From NCBI RefSeq assembly GCF_000716535.1, contig NZ_JNWV01000009.1, forward strand, positions 186,001-250,000: a stretch of 64,000 nt of DNA, in the 5' to 3' direction. The position numbers and the translations under genes were made by a program. This DNA comes from Streptomyces flaveolus (GTDB lineage Bacteria; Actinomycetota; Actinomycetes; Streptomycetales; Streptomycetaceae). Position 1 is the stretch's first letter; every line of letters begins with the position of its first letter. This document shows positions 40,150 to 46,996 of this stretch, one piece after another. Below the pieces are notes generated by a model that was not told the DNA's origin, made no database searches, and worked only from the letters and a program-made list of their open reading frames with translations.

Positions 40150-40843
40150 ACCAGACCTGCGGCGGAATCCGGTCCAGCACGTCGCACAGGTAGCCGAGCC
40201 GCTCGTCGAAGTCCTGTGGGCTCAGCCGGCCGCGGCGCCAGGTGAGCAGCTCGTCGTCGTGCAGCCGGATCGGGGAGTCCTGCACGGCCGGTGATTGCGT
40301 GCTCAGGAAGGGGACCACCTCGCCCGTCAGGGCGTTGCGGGCGAACGACTCGTCATCCGTGATCACCCGGAACGCCTCGTCGAACTCCGGCACGCCGAGC
40401 TGCACCACACGGCCACGCTGTGTCATCCCGTCGAGAGCCTGCGGCCGCCGCACCACCAGCTCAGGCCCGAAGCCCGGCGCCGCGACCGCGAACACCGTCC
40501 AGAAGACGGGCTGGTTCCGCCCCGGGCCGTCGTGGACGTTGAGGGTGCCGGTCACATACTCGAAGCAGCGGAAGCCGCGGCCGCGGAACTCCCCGGTGAT
40601 GTAGTGCTCCGCCCGCAGGTTGTGCCCGCTGACGGGCAGCGGCGCCAGGCCGCAGAGCCCGTCGATCAGCCCGTACGTGGCCGGCTGGTAGCCGTAGCCG
40701 CGCTCCTGCGCGAGTCGGATCGCCGCGGCTCTCTCCTGCACGCCGCGCGCCCGGTTCCGCTGGGCGCGCACCATCATGGTGATGACGAAGGAGAAGATCC
40801 CCGCCACGACCAGGATCATGAGCACAGGCATCAATACGGTCAT
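40139..40843 (-). CDS. membrane-anchored protein, longer paralogue of 37271-37891
   Basis: 234 residues. Begins with a membrane helix (VLMPVLMILVVAGIFSFVIT), then a soluble domain with RAAAIRLAQERGYGYQPA, FRGRGFRCFEYVTG and the C-terminal LLTWRRGRLSPQDFDERLGY. It contains the middle segment absent from its paralogue. A family around DUF3137 is possible but not certain. The two genes bracket the 38006-40121 cassette on the opposite strand, which raises the possibility of an immunity or anchoring role. Confidence 0.78.
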   Translation of the reverse strand: MTVLMPVLMILVVAGIFSFVITMMVRAQRNRARGVQERAAAIRLAQERGYGYQPATYGLIDGLCGLAPLPVSGHNLRAEHYITGEFRGRGFRCFEYVTGTLNVHDGPGRNQPVFWTVFAVAAPGFGPELVVRRPQALDGMTQRGRVVQLGVPEFDEAFRVITDDESFARNALTGEVVPFLSTQSPAVQDSPIRLHDDELLTWRRGRLSPQDFDERLGYLCDVLDRIPPQVWSAV

Positions 40844-40928
40844 GGGACGCGATTATGTCTGATGGCCCGCACCGCAGGCCGGGCGCCGGGCCCTGATCGT
40901 TCCGATGATCGCGGGGTGTGGAAGTTCC

Positions 40929-41039
40929 AAGCAACGGCGTCAGCAGATCCGGGTCATCGAGACGGAGATCAGGAAACCTCTGGCCAGCGTGGGCGCCAGT
41001 TCGCACGCCAATGGCTCGCAGACCGGCACGGAGCTATGA
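40929..41039 (+). pseudogene. remnant of a WXG-like gene (3' end), copy of 41696-42145
   Basis: In one frame the last 36 codons align with the end of the intact gene at 41696-42145: KQRRQQIRVIETEIRK versus EEQRQRFWAIQMEIGK, and NGSQTGTEL-stop versus SGSQTGAEL-stop. Nothing upstream supplies a start or the rest of the gene. Confidence 0.8.
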
Positions 41040-41041
41040 CG

Positions 41042-41119
41042 ATGACGGGGCAAGCAGCCCAAGGACGGTCTGCATCCAGTCTCTTGGCCTGGCTCAGTTA
41101 CGGACATCGTCTGCGATAG
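41042..41119 (+). pseudogene. remnant of the Pro/Thr-rich substrate gene (5' end), copy of 42148-
   Basis: Begins with an ATG placed exactly as in the intact copy (stop, CG, ATG). The nucleotide sequence follows the first about 25 codons of the intact gene, sharing ACGGACATCGTC and CGAGG, with a one-base insertion that shifts the frame to an early TAG. Confidence 0.75.
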
Positions 41120-41124
41120 CGAGG

Positions 41125-41334
41125 GTCTCGTCCCCGTCCGCTCCTTCCTGTTCCGCATCAACCCCGTCACAAGCCTCCGCAAAGGGTTCTACCGGCGGTA
41201 CTTCGGCGGCAGGATCAAGCGCGGAGTCATCGAACGACAAGACCACCCTCAAGGTCGTACTTGGCACCGTGGCCGCCGTCGTCGTGATCGGTGGTGGGGG
41301 CGTGGCCGTCGCGCGGGCGCGGCGCGCCAGGTGA
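41125..41334 (+). pseudogene. remnant of mycosin 2 (C-terminal linker and membrane helix)
   Basis: Nearly identical to the end of the mycosin at 43914-45230: SASTPSQASAKGSTGGTSAA versus SASTPSQAPENGSTGGTSAA, then VAAVVVIGGGGVAVARARRA in both. Joined directly to the preceding remnant, with the protease domain missing. Confidence 0.85.
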
Positions 41335-41555
41335 CGTCTTTCGAGTGGACCTGCCGGGGGCAGTATCGAGACGTGGAGGTTTGATGCAGATCGCATGAGG
41401 GCGCCCGCGCTCATGCATTCAGGTCGACGCATCGCTGGCCGACGGAGTGGTGGGGCGCGGCTGTGTCGCCGTGCGCGTTCGCTCGTTACAAACCGGCAAT
41501 TCCGGCGAAGTGTGGCACCTGGCTCGGCGGCGATACCGAGTCAACACGCCTGCTT

Positions 41556-41584
41556 GGTTGGACCGGTTGGACGGGTTGACTAGA
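41556..41584 (+). promoter_or_regulatory. candidate principal-sigma promoter of the substrate/mycosin cassette
   Basis: TTGGAC, 17-bp spacer, TAGAGT. This is a good match to HrdB-type promoters and lies about 110 bp before the GTG at 41696. Confidence 0.6.
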
Positions 41585-41695
41585 GTGGTAAACGCGTTGT
41601 GAGACGCGGCTCGCTTTGCGATCGTACGGCGAGCGGTTGGTCGGCCCTCGCTCCGGAGGAGCCGATGGACGTACGGGGAAACGGGGAGGAGCGTC

Positions 41696-42145
41696 GTGCT
41701 TCCGTCAGACATGGTGGGGGGCGTGTCGGCGACCAGGGCGGCGAACCTGGAGGCCAGTGGTGAGGCGCTGGGTAAATTCGTGGGGCAGGTGGACTCGGTG
41801 CTCCGTGCTCTGGAGGAGTCGGCGGGCAATCCCACGAAGGTCGGTGCACAGGGGATCAGAGCCACGTCGCTGACGTCGGGTGGGGAGAGCGAGTTCCCTG
41901 AGGCGCATGGTCTGTACAAGCAGTACACGAGGGTTCATCACGAACTGACGACTCTGTCCAAGAGCCTGCACCTGCAGATCGAGGCGATTGGCATCGCGGT
42001 CGCAGGTGCTCACAAAGGCTTCGACAAGCTGGAAGAAGAGCAGCGCCAGCGGTTCTGGGCGATCCAGATGGAGATCGGGAAGCTGCAAGACAAGGGCGAC
42101 GGCAAGCAGCACACCAGCGGTTCGCAGACCGGCGCGGAGTTGTGA
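41696..42145 (+). CDS. WXG100-like helical protein of the mycosin 2 cassette
   Basis: 149 residues from GTG 41696, with GGGGAGGAG before it. The sequence is helical (ATRAANLEASGEALGKFVGQ, HELTTLSKSLHLQIEAIGIA, GFDKLEEEQRQRFWAIQMEI) with a polar tail; no clear WXG motif. Size, helical hairpin and position two bases ahead of a WXG/PPE-like gene suggest an ESX-type partner that forms a heterodimer with it. Function inferred from context. Confidence 0.75.
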   Translation: MLPSDMVGGVSATRAANLEASGEALGKFVGQVDSVLRALEESAGNPTKVGAQGIRATSLTSGGESEFPEAHGLYKQYTRVHHELTTLSKSLHLQIEAIGIAVAGAHKGFDKLEEEQRQRFWAIQMEIGKLQDKGDGKQHTSGSQTGAEL

Positions 42146-42147
42146 CG

Positions 42148-43890
42148 ATGACTGACAAGAAGCACAGCGAAGACTTGCACCGCGTCTCTCAGCAGAACTC
42201 CGTGACGGACATCGTCCGCGGTATCGAGGACGGACCGCGCGGCGGCTTCCTCAACGGCATGGTGCGCTCCGTGGTCGAAACCACGCCCTTCGGGCGGGCT
42301 GTCGCCGCCAGGACGGACTTCGACAAGCGCGACCTCGACCTGAACCAGATGATCGATCTTGTCGAGCAGACCGACCCGGCGGATCTCGAATCCTCCGGCA
42401 AGGCGCTATGGGACGCGCGCGATGCCATCAAGAAGGCTGCCGACGATCTCAAGGCCCACATCGACAAGGTCCCCTGGGTGGGAGTGTCGGGCGACCAGTT
42501 CCGCATATGGGGCGACAACCTCGTAACCAACACGCACCATTTGAGCGAGTTCGCCGGGGCGGCGGGTGACCAGATCACCGCTGCTGCCGTGGGTCTCGCC
42601 GCCGTACGTGGTGGCATGCCGGCCCGTGACACCAGGGCGAACCCGAAGCGGCCCGACAAGTTCACTGATGCCGAGAAGGCCGCGAACAAGGCGGAGTACG
42701 ACCACGCCGTTCAGGTGGAGAAGCACCGGCAAGAGGCGATCAACCAGATGAACAGGTTGGCGTCGTACTACGCGGTATCGGAAGAGGTTCTGGCGGCTCT
42801 GCCCGCCAAGGACAAGACGCCGAACTTCACGTCGATGCCCGACGTGGGAGTGCCTCGGCCCTCACATCGGTTCAGCGAGGGGTCTCCCGTGCCCGGCACC
42901 GGCTCGCACGCGGGGACAGGCTCGGCACTCGCCGTTCGTCATCACTCAACTGTGGTAGGGGCGGACAACGTAGCCCACCACGTCACCGGCGAGGCGGCCC
43001 CATCTCACGTGCCGACGACGCACAACAGCCACACGGCCCCGCTCCCAGTGGAGCCGCCCGTCGGTACGAACATCGACAGCACCGGCACGCTGCCTACGCC
43101 CACGACCACACACACGACCGGCCCCACCCCGCCGGTCACCGGAACGCCCCCGATGGGCGGCGGTCAGCCCGACCCGCTGGGTGGCGCCGGCTACCGGGTT
43201 CCGCTGCCCAATCCGACATCGAGCCGCGGCCTGAGTGGTTCGGCTGGGTACCGCACCCCTCCCTCCGCTCAGGGGCGTGCGGGTGCGACCGGGCTGACCA
43301 ATCCCCAGGATCCCGGACGTACCACCGCGCAAGGACCCATGAACCAGATGGGGCGTGCCACATCGACGGGACAGCCTGCCGGCAGGGGTACCGCATCCCC
43401 TATGGGCCGTGCGGTCACAGGCGGTACGCCTCGGCCCGGTGGCACGGCGGCACCTCGGGGGAACGCCACGCCGACCACCGGCGCCGGCCGTTCCAACGGA
43501 GTTGTCGGGGGGCGCCCCACGGCCACCGGTGGTCCGACGAAGGGCGGGGCGAGGATTCCCCGTGGCACGGTCATCGGGGCTGAGGGACAGGTCAATTCGC
43601 AGTCCTCGCCTGGCCGGCTCGGTCAGCGTGGTGTCTTCGGAGCGCCCGAGTCTGCGGCGCGGTCCGGCGCCAAGCCGATCGGTTCTCGTACGGGTACGGG
43701 TGGTTCCGACGCTGTCACGGGCAAGCCGGCTGCGCGGAACTCCGCAGCGGGCGCCGAGCGGAGCGGTATGACGCGTGGGGGTGCCGGTCTCTTGCGCGGT
43801 GCCGGCCGCAAGGGAAAGCCCGAGGACGCGGACGAAGAGACACAGCTGCCCGACAAGCCCCGGCGTGATGTGCCGCCGGCGGCGAACTGA
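42148..43890 (+). CDS. candidate T7SS substrate, WXG-like N-terminus and Pro/Thr/Gly-rich C-terminus (EspB-like layout)
   Basis: 580 residues from ATG 42148; the overlapping GTG at 42142 is a less well spaced alternative. Residues 30-210 are helical with VPWVGVSGDQFRIWGDNLVT, resembling the WXG turn of PPE/EspB-type substrates, and AAAVGLAAVRGGMPARD. From about residue 225 the chain is disordered and rich in Pro, Thr, Gly and Ala (TTTHTTGPTPPVTGTPPMGG), with repeats around GR.TSTGQP and GGRPTATGG. It ends with an acidic/basic tail (DADEETQLPDKPRRD). Directly followed by a mycosin, as expected for a protease-processed substrate. Confidence 0.78.
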   Translation: MTDKKHSEDLHRVSQQNSVTDIVRGIEDGPRGGFLNGMVRSVVETTPFGRAVAARTDFDKRDLDLNQMIDLVEQTDPADLESSGKALWDARDAIKKAADDLKAHIDKVPWVGVSGDQFRIWGDNLVTNTHHLSEFAGAAGDQITAAAVGLAAVRGGMPARDTRANPKRPDKFTDAEKAANKAEYDHAVQVEKHRQEAINQMNRLASYYAVSEEVLAALPAKDKTPNFTSMPDVGVPRPSHRFSEGSPVPGTGSHAGTGSALAVRHHSTVVGADNVAHHVTGEAAPSHVPTTHNSHTAPLPVEPPVGTNIDSTGTLPTPTTTHTTGPTPPVTGTPPMGGGQPDPLGGAGYRVPLPNPTSSRGLSGSAGYRTPPSAQGRAGATGLTNPQDPGRTTAQGPMNQMGRATSTGQPAGRGTASPMGRAVTGGTPRPGGTAAPRGNATPTTGAGRSNGVVGGRPTATGGPTKGGARIPRGTVIGAEGQVNSQSSPGRLGQRGVFGAPESAARSGAKPIGSRTGTGGSDAVTGKPAARNSAAGAERSGMTRGGAGLLRGAGRKGKPEDADEETQLPDKPRRDVPPAAN

Positions 43891-43913
43891 CCGCAAGCGA
43901 GGACACGGAGACG

Positions 43914-45230
43914 ATGAAGTCAGGGATGAGCCGACGAGCTGAGCGGATTACGCTCCACGGGACGCGCGGTGGCAGACGAGTGCGTGCTGTGGGCGCGGCC
44001 GTCGGTGCCCTGGTGGCTGCGACCGTGGGGTTTGCTCCGGGCGCTGTCGCGGATGATGTCCAGGCGAAGCAGTGGTACCTGGGTCCGATGCAGGCCGAGC
44101 AGATGTGGAAGGTCAGCACGGGGAAGGGCGTGAAGGTCGCTGTCATTGACAGCGGGGTGAAGGCGGACACTTCGTCACTCAAGGGCCAGGTTTTGACCGA
44201 TGAGACCCCTAAAACGGTCGCGTACCGGGCCACGGACGACTACGACGGCCACGGGACGACCATCGCCGAGTTGATCGCGGGAACGGGTGCAGGCGGCGGG
44301 CTTAAGGGACTAGCCCCAGGGGCGAAGATCGTCCCGTATCGCGTTAAGTTCGAAGACCTCAACGGTGAGGCGGGCGAGATCAACAAAACGCCTGAGCCAG
44401 CCGAAGCGATCCGGGCAGCAGCCGACACCGACGCGAAAATCATCAACATGTCCTTCGGCGCGCAGGGACCGAGCTCCAAGGAGAGGGCGGCTGTCGAGTA
44501 CGCCGCCTCGAAGGGCAAGCTGCTGATCGCCGCCGTAGGTAATGACGGCCGCAAGGCAGGGGATACCATCGGCTACCCGGCCGCCTACCCGTATGTCGTG
44601 GGCATAGCGGCCTCCGATAAATCGGGCACAGTGTCCAAGTTCTCTTCGTCTGGCGGCTACGTAGACTTCGCGGCACCGGGTCAGGACTTCCCCGGCTGGT
44701 GTGACGCGTCCTTCCGTTCGTACTGCGACGACGTGAATGGAACGAGTTCGGCGGCCGCGATCGCCTCGGGTGCCGCCGCTCTGATCTGGTCCGCCCACCC
44801 CGACTGGACGGTGAACCAGGTCACCCGCGCCCTGATCGACACCGCCGGCCGTAGCTGGCCGAAGAACGATCCGAGCAAGTACCTCGGCTATGGTGCCGTT
44901 CGCCCGCGCATGATTCTGGCGAACTCCCACTACAACCCTGGTCCTGCGAACGTCGATCCGCTCGCCAAGGAGAACGGCGGCGACCTGCTGGCCAAGTCCG
45001 CGGCGTCCTCCACGTCTTCTTCCTCCTCCTCGTCCGCCCCTTCCTCCTCCGCATCAACCCCGTCACAAGCCCCGGAAAATGGTTCTACCGGCGGTACTTC
45101 AGCGGCAGGATCGAGCACGGAGTCGTCGAACGACAACACCGCCCTCTGGGTCGTGCTCGGCGCCGTAGCAGCTGTCGTCGTGATCGGCGGTGGGGGCGTG
45201 GCCGTCGCGCGGGCGCGGCGTGCCAGGTGA
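43914..45230 (+). CDS. mycP: type VII secretion-associated serine protease mycosin (2)
   Basis: 438 residues. Basic N-terminus and signal peptide (AVGAAVGALVAATVGFAPGA|VA), S8 domain with D79 (VAVIDSGVK), H113 (YDGHGTTIAEL) and S278 (NGTSSAAAIASG), a Ser-rich linker (SSTSSSSSSSAPSSSAST) and a C-terminal membrane helix (LWVVLGAVAAVVVIGGGGVA). Catalytic residues are intact. It differs clearly from mycosin 1 in the protease domain and linker. It is encoded 24 bp after the Pro/Thr-rich substrate, suggesting that substrate is its target. Confidence 0.93.
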   Translation: MKSGMSRRAERITLHGTRGGRRVRAVGAAVGALVAATVGFAPGAVADDVQAKQWYLGPMQAEQMWKVSTGKGVKVAVIDSGVKADTSSLKGQVLTDETPKTVAYRATDDYDGHGTTIAELIAGTGAGGGLKGLAPGAKIVPYRVKFEDLNGEAGEINKTPEPAEAIRAAADTDAKIINMSFGAQGPSSKERAAVEYAASKGKLLIAAVGNDGRKAGDTIGYPAAYPYVVGIAASDKSGTVSKFSSSGGYVDFAAPGQDFPGWCDASFRSYCDDVNGTSSAAAIASGAAALIWSAHPDWTVNQVTRALIDTAGRSWPKNDPSKYLGYGAVRPRMILANSHYNPGPANVDPLAKENGGDLLAKSAASSTSSSSSSSAPSSSASTPSQAPENGSTGGTSAAGSSTESSNDNTALWVVLGAVAAVVVIGGGGVAVARARRAR

Positions 45231-45358
45231 CGTCGTCAGCCGTCTGTAGCCCTGTGCTCTCCGAATAGGGCGTGCAGTACGCGCCCGCCGCCGTTCCGCA
45301 CTGTGCGGTAGTGGGTCGAGACAGTTGGACCAACGAGACAGACAGAGAAAGGGCTGAG

Positions 45359-45703
45359 ATGGCCGAGAACAAGCAGAAGCTCGAAGATGCCGCAGTAATC
45401 CACCTGCAGAAGCAGATGCTGGAGAAGTACGACGGAATCCGGAAGCGGGTCCACGGGCTGCAGGGCGTGATCGACGGCCTGGAGGGCCAGTGGCACGGTA
45501 TCGGTCGTGCCGCCTTCGACTCGAAGCAGTACGAGATCAACCAGTCGCTGCAGGCCATCGGCGGCATCCTCGGTGACGTCATCGAGGCGATGACCGCGAC
45601 GCGCAACATCAAGGACAGCAAGGAAGACGAGGTCCGAGCGGCTGTCAACAAGATCGACGTGCGCGACGGCGCTCCCACCGTGTCTCCGCTCAGCTCCTAC
45701 TGA
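45359..45703 (+). CDS. esxB: WXG100 family protein (EsxB-like)
   Basis: 114 residues from ATG 45359; the frame is open to 45272. Helical hairpin with the W-H-G turn in IDGLEGQWHGIGRAAFDSKQ. It is slightly longer than the usual 100 residues, with a tail VRDGAPTVSPLSSY. Paired with the WXG100 gene 77 bp downstream; such pairs form heterodimeric ESX substrates. Which partner equals EsxA or EsxB is assigned by order only. Confidence 0.9.
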   Translation: MAENKQKLEDAAVIHLQKQMLEKYDGIRKRVHGLQGVIDGLEGQWHGIGRAAFDSKQYEINQSLQAIGGILGDVIEAMTATRNIKDSKEDEVRAAVNKIDVRDGAPTVSPLSSY

Positions 45704-45780
45704 CCGACCGACACCCAGGGCTTCAGCCGGGCATCCCGGCGCATCCACTCGATACACATCAGCGAGACGAGGTAACAGGT

Positions 45781-46080
45781 ATGGCCAACAATGCTGACGG
45801 CCTGTCAGTCACTTATGACGGGCTCGACGTCGCGGCGACCAAGATCGGCAACGAGGCGAGCCTGCTCGAGCAGGACCTGCAGGAGCTGCGCCGTCTGGTC
45901 GTGAGCAGCCTCCAGTACTGGGAGGGTCAGGCCCAGGACACCTTCCACGAGAAGCTGAACCGCTGGGACAAGGAAGCGAACGACATCCACCAGGCGCTGA
46001 GCGGCATCGGCCACGTCGTCGCCCAGTCCGGCGGTACGTACATGGAAGGTGACAAGAAGGCGGCCAGCTACTTCCGCTAG
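45781..46080 (+). CDS. esxA: WXG100 family protein (EsxA-like)
   Basis: 99 residues. The classic WXG100 layout: helix (DVAATKIGNEASLLEQDLQE), turn W-E-G in SSLQYWEGQAQDTFHEKLNR, second helix, and a C-terminal export-type signal YMEGDKKAASYF near the Y-x3-D/E pattern. Ribosome site GACGAGGT. Followed by a terminator. Together with the upstream WXG100 protein it should be the core secreted pair of this T7SS. Confidence 0.95.
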   Translation: MANNADGLSVTYDGLDVAATKIGNEASLLEQDLQELRRLVVSSLQYWEGQAQDTFHEKLNRWDKEANDIHQALSGIGHVVAQSGGTYMEGDKKAASYFR

Positions 46081-46111
46081 GCCGAAGGTCGCGGAAGCGA
46101 CGAAGCAACTC

Positions 46112-46144
46112 CAGGGTGGGCGCGCGCGGGAGGCGCCCACCCTG
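46112..46144 (+). terminator. terminator after esxA
   Basis: Perfect 12-bp stem CAGGGTGGGCGC/GCGCCCACCCTG with a 9-base loop, 31 bp after the esxA stop, between convergent genes. Confidence 0.88.
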
Positions 46145-46302
46145 CTGTTGTGTCGGGCTCGGGAAGCCGATCCGTCACCAGCGACATGCCCGGCGGCCCG
46201 CAAGGTCGAAGACGGGCAGAGGACGCTGAAGGCTGCCGACGCGGTCCTCCTGGCGCCGTACTCAATCCAACCGGCGTTCCCCTCGCCGCCCATCGGGCTC
46301 GA

Positions 46303-46983
46303 TCACGGATTGGGCACCGCAGTCGGCAGGCCGGCTTTCGAAGCGCAGCCTGCCTCCCGGGCCACCTCGCGGGAGACGGAATTAAGGATCATCATACGGT
46401 CATTGACGGCGCTGTCCCCGTGTAGTTGGGCGTTATCGGAATACAGTTCCGCTTTCACGTACTTCGTATCGCCAATGTACGCGTCTTTGGATGCTGCTCT
46501 GGTGGGGCACTGAAAAAATAGGTCAGCGCCGTCACGGCCCACTTGGGCATACAGTCCCACGTGGTATCTGACCTTGCTGCCGTCGGCGTCCTTTTCGGAT
46601 GGCGCAGGGTAACTTTGGGATGCCGAAAAGCGAATCTCGAGAAGGGGCTTGCCGCTTTCGTCGCCGGTCTTGTACACCCAGCATGCTGGCCGCTGACGAT
46701 ATTCGTCGTGCAGATGCCTCACTGCGTTTCGTACGGTGAACGTATGGGGCTGTCCTGTCTCGCCAGCCCCCGTGGATTCGTCGAACTGATCGGTACCGGC
46801 CAGGTTTTGCAACGCTTGTCTGGCGGAAGCGTCGAGTGCTCCGTCGCAAACCTTGCTCGCACTCGTCCCTGATGCTTTCCCCTGCTCTTGCCCGGAGTTA
46901 CTGCTGCAACTCCCGACAAGGAGCGCTGCAGCCGTAAGCGAGAGAGCCGTCCCGTATCTACCATTCCTTGCGATTCGCAGCAC
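46303..46983 (-). CDS. lipoprotein of the eccC operon
   Basis: 226 residues from GTG 46983, with AGGGG upstream; longer frame starts run into the preceding gene. Signal peptide LSLTAAALLVGSC gives a lipobox LVGSC, slightly non-standard. The mature domain has several cysteines (KVCDGALD, ACWVYKTG, FFQCPT, EAGCASKAG). No family recognised. It starts 13 bp after the stop of the 760-residue protein gene, so it belongs to the same minus-strand operon led by eccC. A surface role alongside that protein is inferred. Confidence 0.8.
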   Translation of the reverse strand: MLRIARNGRYGTALSLTAAALLVGSCSSNSGQEQGKASGTSASKVCDGALDASARQALQNLAGTDQFDESTGAGETGQPHTFTVRNAVRHLHDEYRQRPACWVYKTGDESGKPLLEIRFSASQSYPAPSEKDADGSKVRYHVGLYAQVGRDGADLFFQCPTRAASKDAYIGDTKYVKAELYSDNAQLHGDSAVNDRMMILNSVSREVAREAGCASKAGLPTAVPNP

Positions 46984-46996
46984 TTTATGCCCCTGC

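Larger units (their letters stand above)
40844..41695 (+). other. 852-bp scar of a collapsed duplicate cassette plus promoter region
   Basis: Contains the three remnants at 40929-41334 in the same order and spacing as the intact cassette 41696-45230, then about 360 bp leading into the intact cassette with the promoter at 41556-41584. No complete gene is present. Confidence 0.78.

Noticed and set aside
40918..41334. 138-codon frame that could be annotated as a gene
   Set aside because: Only its C-terminal part has meaning, as the tail of a truncated mycosin; the rest is out-of-frame remnant, so it is treated as pseudogene material.
42142..42147. GTG start overlapping the preceding stop for the Pro/Thr-rich substrate gene
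   Set aside because: GGAG would be only two bases away; the in-frame ATG at 42148 has proper spacing. The choice changes only two residues.
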